Source of the DNA: Acinetobacter gyllenbergii CIP 110306 = MTCC 11365 | GTDB taxonomy: Bacteria; Pseudomonadota; Gammaproteobacteria; Pseudomonadales; Moraxellaceae | Direction of reading: 5' to 3' | Assembly (NCBI RefSeq): GCF_000413855.1 | Contig: NZ_ATGG01000008.1 | Location: 97,467 to 161,466, forward strand | DNA length: 64,000 nt | Part shown: positions 1 to 9,267 of the stretch, in pieces | How positions within the stretch are numbered: the first letter of the stretch is position 1 | Layout of the letters: each line of letters opens with the position of its first letter | Translations under genes and position numbers: made by a program | Notes under the pieces: generated by a model | Told to the model about the DNA's origin: nothing | Databases searched by the model: none | What the model saw: the letters and a program-made list of their open reading frames with translations, nothing else

Positions 1-1
1 C

Positions 2-616
2 GACATTACCGATGAAGCCCAAGTCCGCCACGCGCATGATCAGGTTTTAGCCTGTAAAGGGCGTATTGATTGGTTGATCAATAATGCCGGTTTGAGTCAA
101 CGTGCCTTAATTCAGGACACCACCATGCACACTGAACGTGCCATTATGGAGGTGGACTATTTCTCGCAAGTGTTCTTTACCAAAACCGTATTACCGACCT
201 TGCTACAACAAAAGTCGGGTCGTGTGGTGTTTGTTTCCAGTGTAGCAGGCTTATTGGGGACACAGTATCGTGCCACTTACTCTGCCGCAAAAGCAGCAAT
301 TCATATGTGGGCTAACAGTCTGCGTGCCGAAGTTGCTCCAGCAGGGGTTGAGGTGTCAGTGGTGTTCCCAGGTTTTGTGAAAACCAATGTATCATTCAAT
401 GCTTTAAATGGTGAAGGTAAGCCCCAAGGGCATCAGGATGAAGCCATTGAAAATGGTCTAGATGCTGATGTATTTGCGGAACGGGTGGTGGAATCCTTAA
501 TGGCAGGCGAGCAATATATTGTCGTTGGCGGGAAAAAAGAGCAATTGGGTGTGTTGGTCTCTAGATTGTCACCCAACTTGTTGTATAAGATGATTCGCAA
601 AATGAAAGTGAAATGA
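2..616 (+). CDS. Short-chain dehydrogenase/reductase, 5' end outside window
   Basis: The reading frame is open from base 2, so the gene begins upstream of the window; 204 residues are visible. They carry the classical SDR hallmarks: the NNAG motif near visible residue 27, a VFVSS strand with the catalytic serine, the YSAAK catalytic Tyr-Lys motif, and the FPGFVKT segment that lines the cofactor and substrate site. The nucleotide-binding TGxxxGxG motif lies outside the window. SDR enzymes use NAD(P)H for oxidoreduction of alcohols or ketones; the substrate cannot be told from this fragment. The extended C-terminus resembles the DHRS7-like, membrane-associated branch, which is an inference. A small membrane-protein gene follows after 33 bases and may be co-transcribed. 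Confidence 0.9.
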   Translation, partial: DITDEAQVRHAHDQVLACKGRIDWLINNAGLSQRALIQDTTMHTERAIMEVDYFSQVFFTKTVLPTLLQQKSGRVVFVSSVAGLLGTQYRATYSAAKAAIHMWANSLRAEVAPAGVEVSVVFPGFVKTNVSFNALNGEGKPQGHQDEAIENGLDADVFAERVVESLMAGEQYIVVGGKKEQLGVLVSRLSPNLLYKMIRKMKVK

Positions 617-649
617 TTGTGAATATTGTGGTTTTAAAAGGACGTGTAG

Positions 650-985
650 GTGGAAGATAGTCAAAATTTATCTCAGCCATCTTCGAGCCATCACGTATCG
701 ATTCCATTGATTGTCAGTTATTTGTTACTTGCTTTGCCTGCCAGCTTCTTCATTGCTGGACTTGTGGCTCAGTTATTGACCGTCACGATTTCCCATTTTG
801 AAGGCGCTAATGGCTATGCATGGATGGGAGTCTTTATGTTGGCTGTTCCATCGATCTTTTTATCTTGTCTGATTGCTTTGCCGATCATGATTAAAAAAGT
901 GCCTCACATTTTATCTACGACTGTCTGGATATTCGGGGGTTTAACTTTTTTTTTGGTTTTATATCTCACCAGTGTTCTCAACTAG
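650..985 (+). CDS. Small hypothetical membrane protein (about 3 TM helices)
   Basis: 111 residues from a GTG start, preceded by AAAAGGA at good spacing. I do not recognise the family. Hydrophobic stretches at about residues 17-40, 56-80 and 87-108 predict three membrane helices with a short polar N-terminus. The gene follows the SDR gene by 33 bases on the same strand, suggesting one transcript. A run of nine T lies inside the last helix codons (946-954), a possible slippage site. The product should sit in the inner membrane; no function is inferred. Confidence 0.7.
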   Translation: MEDSQNLSQPSSSHHVSIPLIVSYLLLALPASFFIAGLVAQLLTVTISHFEGANGYAWMGVFMLAVPSIFLSCLIALPIMIKKVPHILSTTVWIFGGLTFFLVLYLTSVLN

Positions 986-1042
986 ACTGAAGTAATTGAA
1001 AATAGAGTGGATTCTAGATGCTCTGTGGAATGGTGTAATCGA

Positions 1043-1753
1043 ATGACAATCAATAACCGCAAAAAAGCCGTTTTTAATTGGAGCGGCGGCAAAGACTCAT
1101 CCTTAGCATTGTATAAAGTCTTACAGCAGGACGAGTTCGAGGTGATTGCTTTATTAACTACAGTGAATGAAGAAACCGAGTTGTCTTCGATGCATGCCAT
1201 TCCACATAGGCTGCTTGAAAAGCAGGCTGAAAGTATTGGCATTCCACTTTATCCAGTGTTTTTGCCCAAAAATCTGCCTATCTATGAACAGCGTATGTTG
1301 GATGCAGCCCATCATTTTAAGGCACAGGGGGTTGAGCACTTTATCTTTGGTGATATCTATCTCAGTGATGTGCGTCAATATCGGGAAGATCGTTTACAGC
1401 CTTTAGGCATCGAAGTGGTTGAGCCAATCTGGAACCTGAACTCGACTGAAGTCATGCAAGATTTTTTGGATTCAGGCATTCAAACCAAAATTATTGTGAC
1501 CGATGCCAGCAAGCTCGATGAGTCGTTTATTGGTCAAGATATCGATGCAGCTTTGCTTGAGCGAATGCCAAGTGAAGTTGATGTCTGTGGTGAAAATGGG
1601 GAGTACCATACCTTTGCTTATGCAGGCGGGTTATTTAAGTTCCATGTTGAATTTGAGATTGCTGAAACGCGGCAAATGTCTTATGAGTTTAAGTTAGAGA
1701 ATGGGGAAGAACAAACTTATCATTATTGGCAAGCCATCTTTGCCGACTCCTAA
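1043..1753 (+). CDS. Diphthine-ammonia ligase-like ATP-pyrophosphatase (DUF71)
   Basis: 236 residues from ATG 1043; an in-frame GTG at 1007 has no better ribosome site and would add 12 residues unlike the family. The N-terminus holds the SGGKDS pyrophosphatase loop (about residues 13-18) of the adenine nucleotide alpha-hydrolase fold, and the C-terminal half has CGENGEYHTF, the conserved substrate-side motif of the DUF71/Dph6 family. Eukaryotic and archaeal members amidate diphthine on elongation factor 2. Bacteria lack diphthamide, so the bacterial substrate is a different and unknown acid amidated through an acyl-adenylate. The gene stands alone, followed by a terminator. Confidence 0.8.
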   Translation: MTINNRKKAVFNWSGGKDSSLALYKVLQQDEFEVIALLTTVNEETELSSMHAIPHRLLEKQAESIGIPLYPVFLPKNLPIYEQRMLDAAHHFKAQGVEHFIFGDIYLSDVRQYREDRLQPLGIEVVEPIWNLNSTEVMQDFLDSGIQTKIIVTDASKLDESFIGQDIDAALLERMPSEVDVCGENGEYHTFAYAGGLFKFHVEFEIAETRQMSYEFKLENGEEQTYHYWQAIFADS

Positions 1754-1755
1754 GC

Positions 1756-1786
1756 AAAAATTCTGTGCTTGACACAGGATTTTTTT
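1756..1786 (+). terminator. Rho-independent terminator after ATP-pyrophosphatase gene
   Basis: AAAAATTCTGTG pairs with CACAGGATTTTT around the loop CTTGA (one T-G wobble), followed by a T run. It lies just past the stop codon at 1753. Confidence 0.75.
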
Positions 1787-1981
1787 AAAAATCATTAAAC
1801 CCGTTATTTACTTTTTATTAAAAAAAGCTACTTGATAAAAACAAGCTATTTTTTGCACAATCATTCGGTCTTTACTGAAAAATAAGCATAATACAAAGCT
1901 CTGGCATAAGCGTGAATCGCTGCCTAGATCCAAATGAATAATACTAACCTCTCTTTAGCAGTGAAGGCATGGAGATTGTAC

Positions 1982-3610
1982 ATGGAAAGACGACTTTCAC
2001 TTCTGGCCAAGGAACGCACGATTGCCCATTCTGGTTATAACCGTTGGCTATTGCCTCCTGCCGCCTTAGCGATTCATCTCAGTATTGGTATGGCATATGG
2101 CTTTTCTGTGTTTTGGTTGCCATTATCCAAAGCATTGGGAATTGATGCGCCAATCGAATGTAAAAACATAGGTCTGCTTGAGCAGTTGTTCACTACAACC
2201 TGTGACTGGAGTGTGTCCACATTAAGTATTATGTACACGCTGTTTTTTGTCTTTTTAGGTTCATCCGCATTTTTGTTTGGGGGTTGGCTTGAACATGCAG
2301 GGCCGCGAAAGGCAGGCGTGGTTGCGGCATTTTGCTGGGCAAGTGGTTTGATCTTATCTGCGCTGGGTGTTTATACACATCAGTTGTGGTTATTGTGGTT
2401 AGGAGGTGGAATAGGGGGCATCGGGCTTGGGCTTGGCTATATTTCACCTGTATCAACCCTGATTAAATGGTTTCCAGATCGTCGGGGTTTAGCAACAGGT
2501 CTTGCCATTATGGGCTTTGGTGGAGGCGCCATGATTGGTGCGCCATTGGCAGATAAGTTAATGAAGCTCTTTGCAACGGATACCTCTGTGGGTGTCTGGC
2601 AAACGTTTTTGGTACTGGCTGCCGTTTATTTTATTTTCATGATTGGCGGTGCCTTTGGTTACCGCATTCCGCCTTCAAATTGGAAACCGAGTGGCTGGCA
2701 ACCGACAGTAACGCAGGCGACAGGTCTTGTGACCAATCGTCACGTGCATTTAAATAAGGCATGGAAAACCAAGCAGTTCTGGTTGATTTGGGGTGTACTT
2801 TGTTTAAACGTATCTGCTGGTATAGGTATTTTAGCCATGGCTTCGCCGTTGTTACAGGAAGTATTTGGCGGACGTCTCATCGGCTTAGATGTGGGAATTA
2901 ATGAATTAAATGCGGACCAAAAAATGCAGATTGCAACTTTTGCAGCAGGCTTCACGGGTTTACTGTCCTTATTTAATATTGCTGGGCGCTTCTTCTGGGC
3001 ATCGACATCGGACTTTATTGGTCGTAAAAACACATATTTTATTTTTCTCGCCTTGGGTTTCTTGTTATATGTCTCGATTCCACAGTTGGCACATGCCGAA
3101 AATTTGCCATTATTCGTTTTAGCCTTCTGTGTCATCCTGTCGATATATGGTGGTGGTTTTGCCACTGTGCCTGCTTATTTGGCTGATATTTTCGGTACCC
3201 AAATGGTTGGGGCCATTCATGGGCGTTTGCTTACCGCATGGTCTGTCGCAGGCGTATTTGGAACCTTATTGATTACCAATATTCGAGATTATCAACTGGC
3301 ACATGGCATAGCTCAAGCGCAATCTTATGACACGACCATGTATATTTTGGCAGCTATGTTAGCGATTGGATTTGTACTCAATTTAATGGTCAAACCAGTT
3401 GATGAAGATCAATACATGACAGAGGCTGAATTGGCTGCTGAAAAGGCTTTGGCACATGAGAAATTACCGCAAGATTTAAGCCTAAATCATGATGTAGCAC
3501 ATGCGCCATCCAAGACGATTACCGTGGTACTTGCTTGGTTGGTGGTGGGGCTTCCTTTACTGGCAGGGATTTGGTTTACTTTGCAAAAGGCGATTGTTTT
3601 ATTTCATTAA
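1982..3610 (+). CDS. OFA-family major facilitator transporter
   Basis: 542 residues from ATG 1982, which has GGAG seven bases upstream; an ATG at 1934 adds 16 residues but has no ribosome site. The protein shows about 12 hydrophobic helices with the OFA (oxalate/formate antiporter) style start LPPAALAIHLSIGMAYGFSVF and Gly-rich helix GGGIGGIGLGLGYISPVSTLIKW split over helix 4-5. The family moves small mono- or dicarboxylates across the inner membrane; the substrate here is unknown. A long cytoplasmic stretch rich in Glu/Ala precedes the last helix. A stand-alone gene, ended by a strong hairpin. Confidence 0.85.
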   Translation: MERRLSLLAKERTIAHSGYNRWLLPPAALAIHLSIGMAYGFSVFWLPLSKALGIDAPIECKNIGLLEQLFTTTCDWSVSTLSIMYTLFFVFLGSSAFLFGGWLEHAGPRKAGVVAAFCWASGLILSALGVYTHQLWLLWLGGGIGGIGLGLGYISPVSTLIKWFPDRRGLATGLAIMGFGGGAMIGAPLADKLMKLFATDTSVGVWQTFLVLAAVYFIFMIGGAFGYRIPPSNWKPSGWQPTVTQATGLVTNRHVHLNKAWKTKQFWLIWGVLCLNVSAGIGILAMASPLLQEVFGGRLIGLDVGINELNADQKMQIATFAAGFTGLLSLFNIAGRFFWASTSDFIGRKNTYFIFLALGFLLYVSIPQLAHAENLPLFVLAFCVILSIYGGGFATVPAYLADIFGTQMVGAIHGRLLTAWSVAGVFGTLLITNIRDYQLAHGIAQAQSYDTTMYILAAMLAIGFVLNLMVKPVDEDQYMTEAELAAEKALAHEKLPQDLSLNHDVAHAPSKTITVVLAWLVVGLPLLAGIWFTLQKAIVLFH

Positions 3611-3629
3611 CTTTAAAATCTAAGCTAGA

Positions 3630-3658
3630 AAAAATGCCTCATGATTCGAGGCATTTTT
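3630..3658. terminator. Bidirectional rho-independent terminator
   Basis: AAAAATGCCTC and GAGGCATTTTT flank a 7-base loop. It can serve the MFS gene on the plus strand and the YbjQ-like pair that ends at 3702 on the minus strand. Confidence 0.8.
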
Positions 3659-3701
3659 TATTCTATTGGTAATACAGTAATTCCCCAATAGGCTACTGTC
3701 A

Positions 3702-4145
3702 TCAATGTGGAGCGTTTACGATGGCAGTTCCATAGGCAAATACTTCAACCATACCACCTTGCATACCTAGTTCGGTGGTGCTGAGTCGAACCCCCATAAT
3801 TTGATTGGCACCCACAGCATGGGCTTCCTGCTTGAGTCGAATCACAGCTTCACGACGTGCACGTTCCACCACACTTTCATAGCTGACCAAACGCCCACCA
3901 AAGAAGTTACGAATGGTTGCTAGTACATATTTAAAATAATCGTGTGAGATCACCACATTACTGCTGACCATATGTCCATGTGCAGAGGTTTTGACAAAAC
4001 GATTGGTATCAATCCGAATATGCGCAAATTGCTTTTCTTTCTGGTCCAGTTCGCGCAAGTGTTTTTGCTCGATATGACGACCAAAACCCCAACCGACTGA
4101 GAATAGGATCAGAAACAGGACGATCTGAAAAATGAATCCATCCAT
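3702..4145 (-). CDS. YbjQ/UPF0145-like protein with N-terminal membrane anchor
   Basis: 147 residues. A single hydrophobic helix (about residues 5-20) is followed by a charged linker and a YbjQ-type (UPF0145, 'heavy-metal-binding') domain: paired cysteine-free segments ending in GANQIMGVRLSTT and EVFAYGTAIV, the family's GA(N/D)xIxGVR and YGTAV signatures. YbjQ proteins form pentameric rings; their role is not settled, and metal binding is only a family label. The gene lies 8 bases after a second YbjQ-like gene (start 4504) and shares its C-terminal half, so the two look like tandem paralogues, one anchored and one soluble. Confidence 0.75.
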   Translation of the reverse strand: MDGFIFQIVLFLILFSVGWGFGRHIEQKHLRELDQKEKQFAHIRIDTNRFVKTSAHGHMVSSNVVISHDYFKYVLATIRNFFGGRLVSYESVVERARREAVIRLKQEAHAVGANQIMGVRLSTTELGMQGGMVEVFAYGTAIVNAPH

Positions 4146-4153
4146 CGTTTTTC

Positions 4154-4504
4154 CTATGCGCTAAATGGGTCTGGGAGCTTAGGGGCAACCGGTTGCACCA
4201 CCACTGCTGTGCCGTAAACAAATAATTCTGATGCGCCTTGCGCAATATTTGAAGTCGAGAAACGTATCCCGACAATGGCATTGGCGCCTAAACCTTTGGC
4301 CTTATCAATCATCCGTTGAGTCGCTTCTTGGCGAGATTCTTCAAGCAGTTCGGTATAACCTGTCAACTCACCACCGACAATATTCTTTAAGCCTGCCATC
4401 AAATCACGGCCGACATGTTTACTACGAACGGTGCTGCCATACACCACATCAAGTTGACGTAAAATTTCATGCCCGGGTACAGACTCTAAACTGCTCAATA
4501 ACAT
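4154..4504 (-). CDS. YbjQ/UPF0145 family protein
   Basis: 116 residues, near the usual length of about 105-110. Contains the whole YbjQ fold: VVYGSTVRSKHVGRD, GGELTGYTELLEESRQEA, LGANAIVGIRFSTS and ELFVYGTAVVV. It has no signal or membrane helix, so it should be cytoplasmic. It is first of a two-gene minus-strand unit; the anchored paralogue follows after 8 bases. The adeK gene ends 109 bases upstream with a terminator between, so this pair is probably transcribed separately from the efflux operon. Function of the family is unknown. Confidence 0.85.
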   Translation of the reverse strand: MLLSSLESVPGHEILRQLDVVYGSTVRSKHVGRDLMAGLKNIVGGELTGYTELLEESRQEATQRMIDKAKGLGANAIVGIRFSTSNIAQGASELFVYGTAVVVQPVAPKLPDPFSA

Positions 4505-4567
4505 TGTCTTTTCTAAATCTTCAATCTATTCAGTTTGAAGATAAGAAATATTCGCAAGGGTTGCAAC

Positions 4568-4595
4568 AAAAAAGCTCACCGAAGTGAGCTTTTTT
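4568..4595 (-). terminator. Terminator of the adeIJK operon
   Basis: AGCTCAC / GTGAGCT stem (4573-4579, 4584-4590) with a CGAA tetraloop and A/T runs on both sides. It lies 18 bases beyond the adeK stop. Confidence 0.85.
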
Positions 4596-4612
4596 ATCCG
4601 CAAAAGATGAAA

Positions 4613-6076
4613 TTATTTTTTTGCGTAATGTTGTTCTGAACTTGATGGCTGATGCGTTACCGTTTCACTGGTAGACGCTTTGAGGCCGCCACCTAAGGTT
4701 TTGTACAGTTCAACTTGGTTGTTAAGGTTTGCTTGTTGAAGCAACAATAAACCTTGTTCAGCTGAATAAGCAGAACGTTGTGCATCCAATACGGTTAAAT
4801 AGCTATCAATACCTGCACGGAAGCGGGCGTTTGAAAGTTTATATGTGGTATTGGTCGCATCAACCAAACGACGTTGCGCTGTTAAACGGTCACCAATATT
4901 GGCACGTGTTGCCAAAGCATCATTCACTTCACGGAAAGCAGACTGAACTGACTTTTCATAGTTAGCCAATGCAATTTTCTGATCGGTTTCAGAGATTTTG
5001 ATGTTCGCTTTACGTGTACCCCAGTCAAAAATTGGGATATTCAGGCTTGGACCAATAGACCATACACCATTGCCTGCTTTGAACAGATCGCTCAAGTCAG
5101 TTGATGCATAACCCGCAGAACCAGTTAAGCTAATCGTTGGGAACAGTTGAGCTTTAGCTGCCCCAATATTCGCACCTGCAGCACTTAACTGGTATTCAGA
5201 TGCTTTCACATCTGGGCGGTTATTGAGCAAGTCACTTGGTAAACCAGCACTAAACACGCTTTGTTGGGTGATACGCGCTACTTGTTGTTGCGGTAACAGG
5301 TTTTGTGGCACTTGCTGACCAACAAGCAAGTTCAACAAGTTTTGTGCTTGAGCAACTTGAGTCTTGTAGTTCGCAACATCATTACGTGCTGTTTCAACCG
5401 AAATTTGTGCTTGGCGCACAGGGATTTCGCTATCAATACCCACATCAAAACGTTTCTTGTTCAAGTTAAACGAGTCTTGTTGAGCTTTCAGCGTTTGATC
5501 CGCAAGTTTCAATTGTGCGTTCGCGTATGAGTAGTTCAACCAGGCTTGAGTGACTTGGCTGATCAAGCTGATCTGCGTTGCATCGCGTGAGCTTTGCGTT
5601 GCAAGATAACTATCCAAAGCCGCATCTTTCAAGCTACGTACACGACCCCAGAAATCCAACTCATATGAAGTTAGGCCTAAACCGACTTGATAGGTTGAAT
5701 ATGGGTTATTTGGATCACGAGTAGGGGTGACTTGACGAACCGCACTACCACTTGCGCCAATCGTTGGTAACTGATTGTTTTCCGAGATTTGGTATTGCTG
5801 TTGTGCTTTTTGGATATTCAAAGCCGCAGTACGTAAATCACGGTTATTGGCAAGCGCCAGATCAATCACTTGCAGTAAACGTTGGTCAGCAAAGAAATCT
5901 TTGTAACCTTGTTCTGCGATTGATGTTCCAGAAGCATTGCCGTAAGACGCGAAGCTTTCAGGAACATCTGAGCTTACCACAGGCTCTGGCCCGCGCATGC
6001 TTTGGCAGGCAGCCAAAGACAGCGCGAGGGCAGAGATTGCAATGCCACGACTGGAAATAGACCATACAGTTTGCAT
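4613..6076 (-). CDS. adeK: AdeK, outer-membrane channel of the AdeIJK RND pump
   Basis: 487 residues from ATG 6076, placed 5 bases after the adeJ stop with GGAG upstream inside adeJ; GTG or TTG codons 3 and 9 bases earlier are alternatives. A signal peptide ends in the lipobox LSLAACQ, so this is an OprM/NodT-type outer-membrane lipoprotein. Two OEP repeats follow, with SLISQVTQAWLNY and RFDVGIDSEIPVRQAQ in the first and SVQSAFREVNDALATR and RFRAGIDSYLTVLDAQR in the second. The family trimer forms a beta-barrel with a periplasmic alpha-helical tunnel that docks on AdeJ-AdeI. Last gene of the operon. Confidence 0.93.
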   Translation of the reverse strand: MQTVWSISSRGIAISALALSLAACQSMRGPEPVVSSDVPESFASYGNASGTSIAEQGYKDFFADQRLLQVIDLALANNRDLRTAALNIQKAQQQYQISENNQLPTIGASGSAVRQVTPTRDPNNPYSTYQVGLGLTSYELDFWGRVRSLKDAALDSYLATQSSRDATQISLISQVTQAWLNYSYANAQLKLADQTLKAQQDSFNLNKKRFDVGIDSEIPVRQAQISVETARNDVANYKTQVAQAQNLLNLLVGQQVPQNLLPQQQVARITQQSVFSAGLPSDLLNNRPDVKASEYQLSAAGANIGAAKAQLFPTISLTGSAGYASTDLSDLFKAGNGVWSIGPSLNIPIFDWGTRKANIKISETDQKIALANYEKSVQSAFREVNDALATRANIGDRLTAQRRLVDATNTTYKLSNARFRAGIDSYLTVLDAQRSAYSAEQGLLLLQQANLNNQVELYKTLGGGLKASTSETVTHQPSSSEQHYAKK

Positions 6077-6081
6077 CACGA

Positions 6082-9000
6082 TCAATGCTCCTGAGTATTT
6101 AAAGTTTTAGGTTTGTACTTAAAGATACTACGAATCCACACGAAGAATACAGGGATGAAGAAAATACCTAAAAGTGTTGAAGAAATTACACCACCAAGTA
6201 CACCATAACCGACCGAGTGTTGGCTACCTGCGCCAGCACCGCTTGCTAGGGCGAGCGGTAAAACACCGAAACCGAATGCAAGTGTAGTCATGATAATTGG
6301 ACGTAAACGCATTTTGGCAGCATGTAATGTTGCTTCAAAGAGTTCTTCGCCTTGTTCCTGTAATTCTTTCGCAAATTCGACGATCAAAATCGCATTCTTC
6401 GCGGATAGACCAATTACGGCAACAATTGCAACCTGGAAGTAAATGTTAAAGGATAAGTTTGGATCACCTTTAATCAGCATACCTAACCATGTCAAGGCAA
6501 ATGCACCGACGATACCTAAAGGTACAACCAGTAATACCGAAACAGGTACAGACCAGCTTTCATAGAGTGCAGCAAGACACAGGAATACGATTAATAATGA
6601 AAGAACAAGAAGAGGTGCTGTTTGACTACCAGAATCACGTTCTTCTAAAGATAAACCTGTCCATTCATAGTCGAAACCAGTTAAGCCCATAGAAGGTAAC
6701 TTACCAATGATTTCTTCCATTGCCAACATTGCATCACCAGAGCTGACACCTGGTGCAGGCGTACCTTGAATGTTAACAGACGATACGCCGTTATAACGCT
6801 CTAGACGTGGTGAACCATAGGTCCATTCACCTTTGGCAAAGCCAGAGAAAGGAACCATTTCGCCTTTGTTATTACGCACATACCACTTGTTCAAGTCTTC
6901 AGGCATCATGCGTGTATCCGCTTCACCTTGGACATAAACTTTCTTCACACGACCACGGTCGACGAAGTCATTGATATATGAACCACCCCAAGCCATGCTC
7001 ATGGTGCTGTTAATATCGGCAATACTGACACCCATTGCACCTGCTTGCGCTTGATCAATGGTGATCTGGTACTGTGGTGTATCTTCTTGACCATTTGGAC
7101 GTACACCCGCAAGACGTTTGTCTTGTGATGCCATACCTAAAATCGCATTACGAGCAGCAATGAGTTTTTCATGCCCTTGACCGCTGGCATCTTTTAACTG
7201 GATATCGAAACCAGAAGCGACACCCAATTCAGGCATTGCGGGTAACTGCAATGGCATGATGTAAGACGCATCTTTCACAATCATGTTCAATGCCATACCA
7301 CGTTGAATGATGGCACCGATTTGTGATTCTGGTGTCGTACGCTCACTCCAGTCTTTTAATTTAATAAAGGCAAGACCCGCGTTTTGACCCACCCCTGTGA
7401 ATGAGAAACCAGCAACTGTAAAGATTGACTCTACATTTTCTTTTTCCTTATTCAAGAAATAGCCTGTCATGGTATCGATGACTTTGTCGGTTCGTTCCAA
7501 GCTCGCGCTCGGTGGTAACTGAACCAGTGTCATCACCACACCTTGGTCTTCTTCTGGTAAGAATGAAGATGGCAAAACTTTATAAATGCCAACCAAAGCG
7601 GCAATCACAACAATATAAAGTACCCCAGAGAATAACTTGTGGTGGGTCATACGATTGACACCGCCTTGGTATTTCTCCGAAAGTCTTTCAAAGCTACGGT
7701 TAAACCAACGGAAGAAACGCGCGAAAATATTGTTGCTTTCCTGCTTGTTTGGATCGTGCTGTTTTAACAAGGTTGCACATAGGGCAGGGGTAAAGGTAAG
7801 TGCTACGATCAATGACAAGATCATCGCAGTAACCAGCGTGATCGAGAATTGACGATAAATTACCCCAGTGGTTCCACTAAAGAACGCCATCGGTACGAAT
7901 ACCGCTGTTAACACACTGGTAATACCGACTAAGGCGCCTGAAATCTGACTCATCGACTTTTCGGTCGCAGGGACAGGTTCCAGATGTTCTTCCTGCATTA
8001 CCCGTTCAACGTTCTCGACCACGACAATGGCGTCATCCACCAATAGACCGATGGCCAGTACCATTGCAAACATGGTGAGGGTGTTGATTGAGAAGCCGAA
8101 GATATTAATCACGGCAAATGTACCCAACACAACCACAGGAACTGCCAATGTTGGAATAATCGTTGCGCGCCAGTTCTGTAAGAACAAGAACATTACGATA
8201 AATACCAAGACAACCGCTTCAATGAGCGTGTGCACAACACTTTCAATCGAAAGACGAATAAATGGTGTGGTGTCATAGGCTAGCTTGTCTTTTAAACCGC
8301 TCGGATAGTTATGACGTAACTCAGATAAACGTTTTTCAACCGCAGCAGCAGTATCCAATGCGTTGGCACCTGTTGCCAGTTTGATTGCGACACCACCTGC
8401 AGGTTTACCATTGAACTTTGAGTCAAATTGATAGTTATCTGAACCGAGTTCGACACGTGCAACATCACCCAAACGAACTTGTGCACCACCTGAGGTATTT
8501 TTCAGGAAGATGTTTTTAAACTGTTCAGGGGTTTGCAACATGGTTTGTGCATTTACCGTTGCGTTAAGAACTTGGCCTGCAGTTGATGGCGCACCACCGA
8601 GCTGACCCACCGCAACTTGCGAGTTTTGTGCACGAATAGCAGTTGCAACATCATTTGGCGTCAAGTTAAAGCTGGTCAGCTTTGCTGGATCTAACCAGAT
8701 ACGCATCGCATATGAACCACCAAATACTTGAAGTTCACCTACACCTGCCACACGACTCAGTGGCTCAGAAATATTTGAGTTCACATAGTCTTTAATGTCA
8801 GAAGCAGAAAGGCTGTTATCTGGCGAATAAAATGCAATAACTTGCAAGAAGCTTGCACCAGACTTCGTCACTTTTACACCTTGACGTTGTACGTCAGCAG
8901 GTAAAAGAGCTGTTGCTGATTGCAGTTTGTTTTGAACTTGTACTTGGGCGATATCTGGATCGACACCTTGTGCGAAGTTCAAGTTAATTGATGCTTGACC

Positions 9001-9255
9001 ATTACCCGCACTATTCGATGAAATGTAACGTAAACCATCCAAACCATTCATTTGTTGTTCAATGATTTGGGTGACCGTATTTTCAACGGTTTGCGCAGAA
9101 GCCCCAGGATAAGTTGCAGAAATCGTTACCGTGGGGGGGGCAATTGTCGGATATTGTGCAACTGGCATTTTTGTGAGCGTGATAATACCCGCCAACATAA
9201 TGACCAGTGCGATCACCCAAGCGAAAATTGGGCGATGGATAAAAAATTGAGCCAT
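6082..9255 (-). CDS. adeJ: AdeJ, RND multidrug efflux transporter
   Basis: 1057 residues, the usual HAE-1 length. Twelve membrane helices: one at the N-terminus after MAQFFIHRPIFAW, a block near residues 340-560, one after 540 and a block near 870-1040, with two large periplasmic loops. The charged relay of helix 4 is visible in LAIGLLVDDAIVVVENVERV (two Asp). C-terminal GYKPKT-like tail matches AdeJ of A. baumannii. The trimer takes drugs from periplasm and membrane and drives them out with protons; known AdeIJK substrates include beta-lactams, chloramphenicol, tetracyclines, fluoroquinolones and lipids. Codons 39-42 contain an uninterrupted run of eight C (9133-9140), unusual here. Confidence 0.96.
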   Translation of the reverse strand: MAQFFIHRPIFAWVIALVIMLAGIITLTKMPVAQYPTIAPPTVTISATYPGASAQTVENTVTQIIEQQMNGLDGLRYISSNSAGNGQASINLNFAQGVDPDIAQVQVQNKLQSATALLPADVQRQGVKVTKSGASFLQVIAFYSPDNSLSASDIKDYVNSNISEPLSRVAGVGELQVFGGSYAMRIWLDPAKLTSFNLTPNDVATAIRAQNSQVAVGQLGGAPSTAGQVLNATVNAQTMLQTPEQFKNIFLKNTSGGAQVRLGDVARVELGSDNYQFDSKFNGKPAGGVAIKLATGANALDTAAAVEKRLSELRHNYPSGLKDKLAYDTTPFIRLSIESVVHTLIEAVVLVFIVMFLFLQNWRATIIPTLAVPVVVLGTFAVINIFGFSINTLTMFAMVLAIGLLVDDAIVVVENVERVMQEEHLEPVPATEKSMSQISGALVGITSVLTAVFVPMAFFSGTTGVIYRQFSITLVTAMILSLIVALTFTPALCATLLKQHDPNKQESNNIFARFFRWFNRSFERLSEKYQGGVNRMTHHKLFSGVLYIVVIAALVGIYKVLPSSFLPEEDQGVVMTLVQLPPSASLERTDKVIDTMTGYFLNKEKENVESIFTVAGFSFTGVGQNAGLAFIKLKDWSERTTPESQIGAIIQRGMALNMIVKDASYIMPLQLPAMPELGVASGFDIQLKDASGQGHEKLIAARNAILGMASQDKRLAGVRPNGQEDTPQYQITIDQAQAGAMGVSIADINSTMSMAWGGSYINDFVDRGRVKKVYVQGEADTRMMPEDLNKWYVRNNKGEMVPFSGFAKGEWTYGSPRLERYNGVSSVNIQGTPAPGVSSGDAMLAMEEIIGKLPSMGLTGFDYEWTGLSLEERDSGSQTAPLLVLSLLIVFLCLAALYESWSVPVSVLLVVPLGIVGAFALTWLGMLIKGDPNLSFNIYFQVAIVAVIGLSAKNAILIVEFAKELQEQGEELFEATLHAAKMRLRPIIMTTLAFGFGVLPLALASGAGAGSQHSVGYGVLGGVISSTLLGIFFIPVFFVWIRSIFKYKPKTLNTQEH

Positions 9256-9267
9256 GCAATCTACCCC

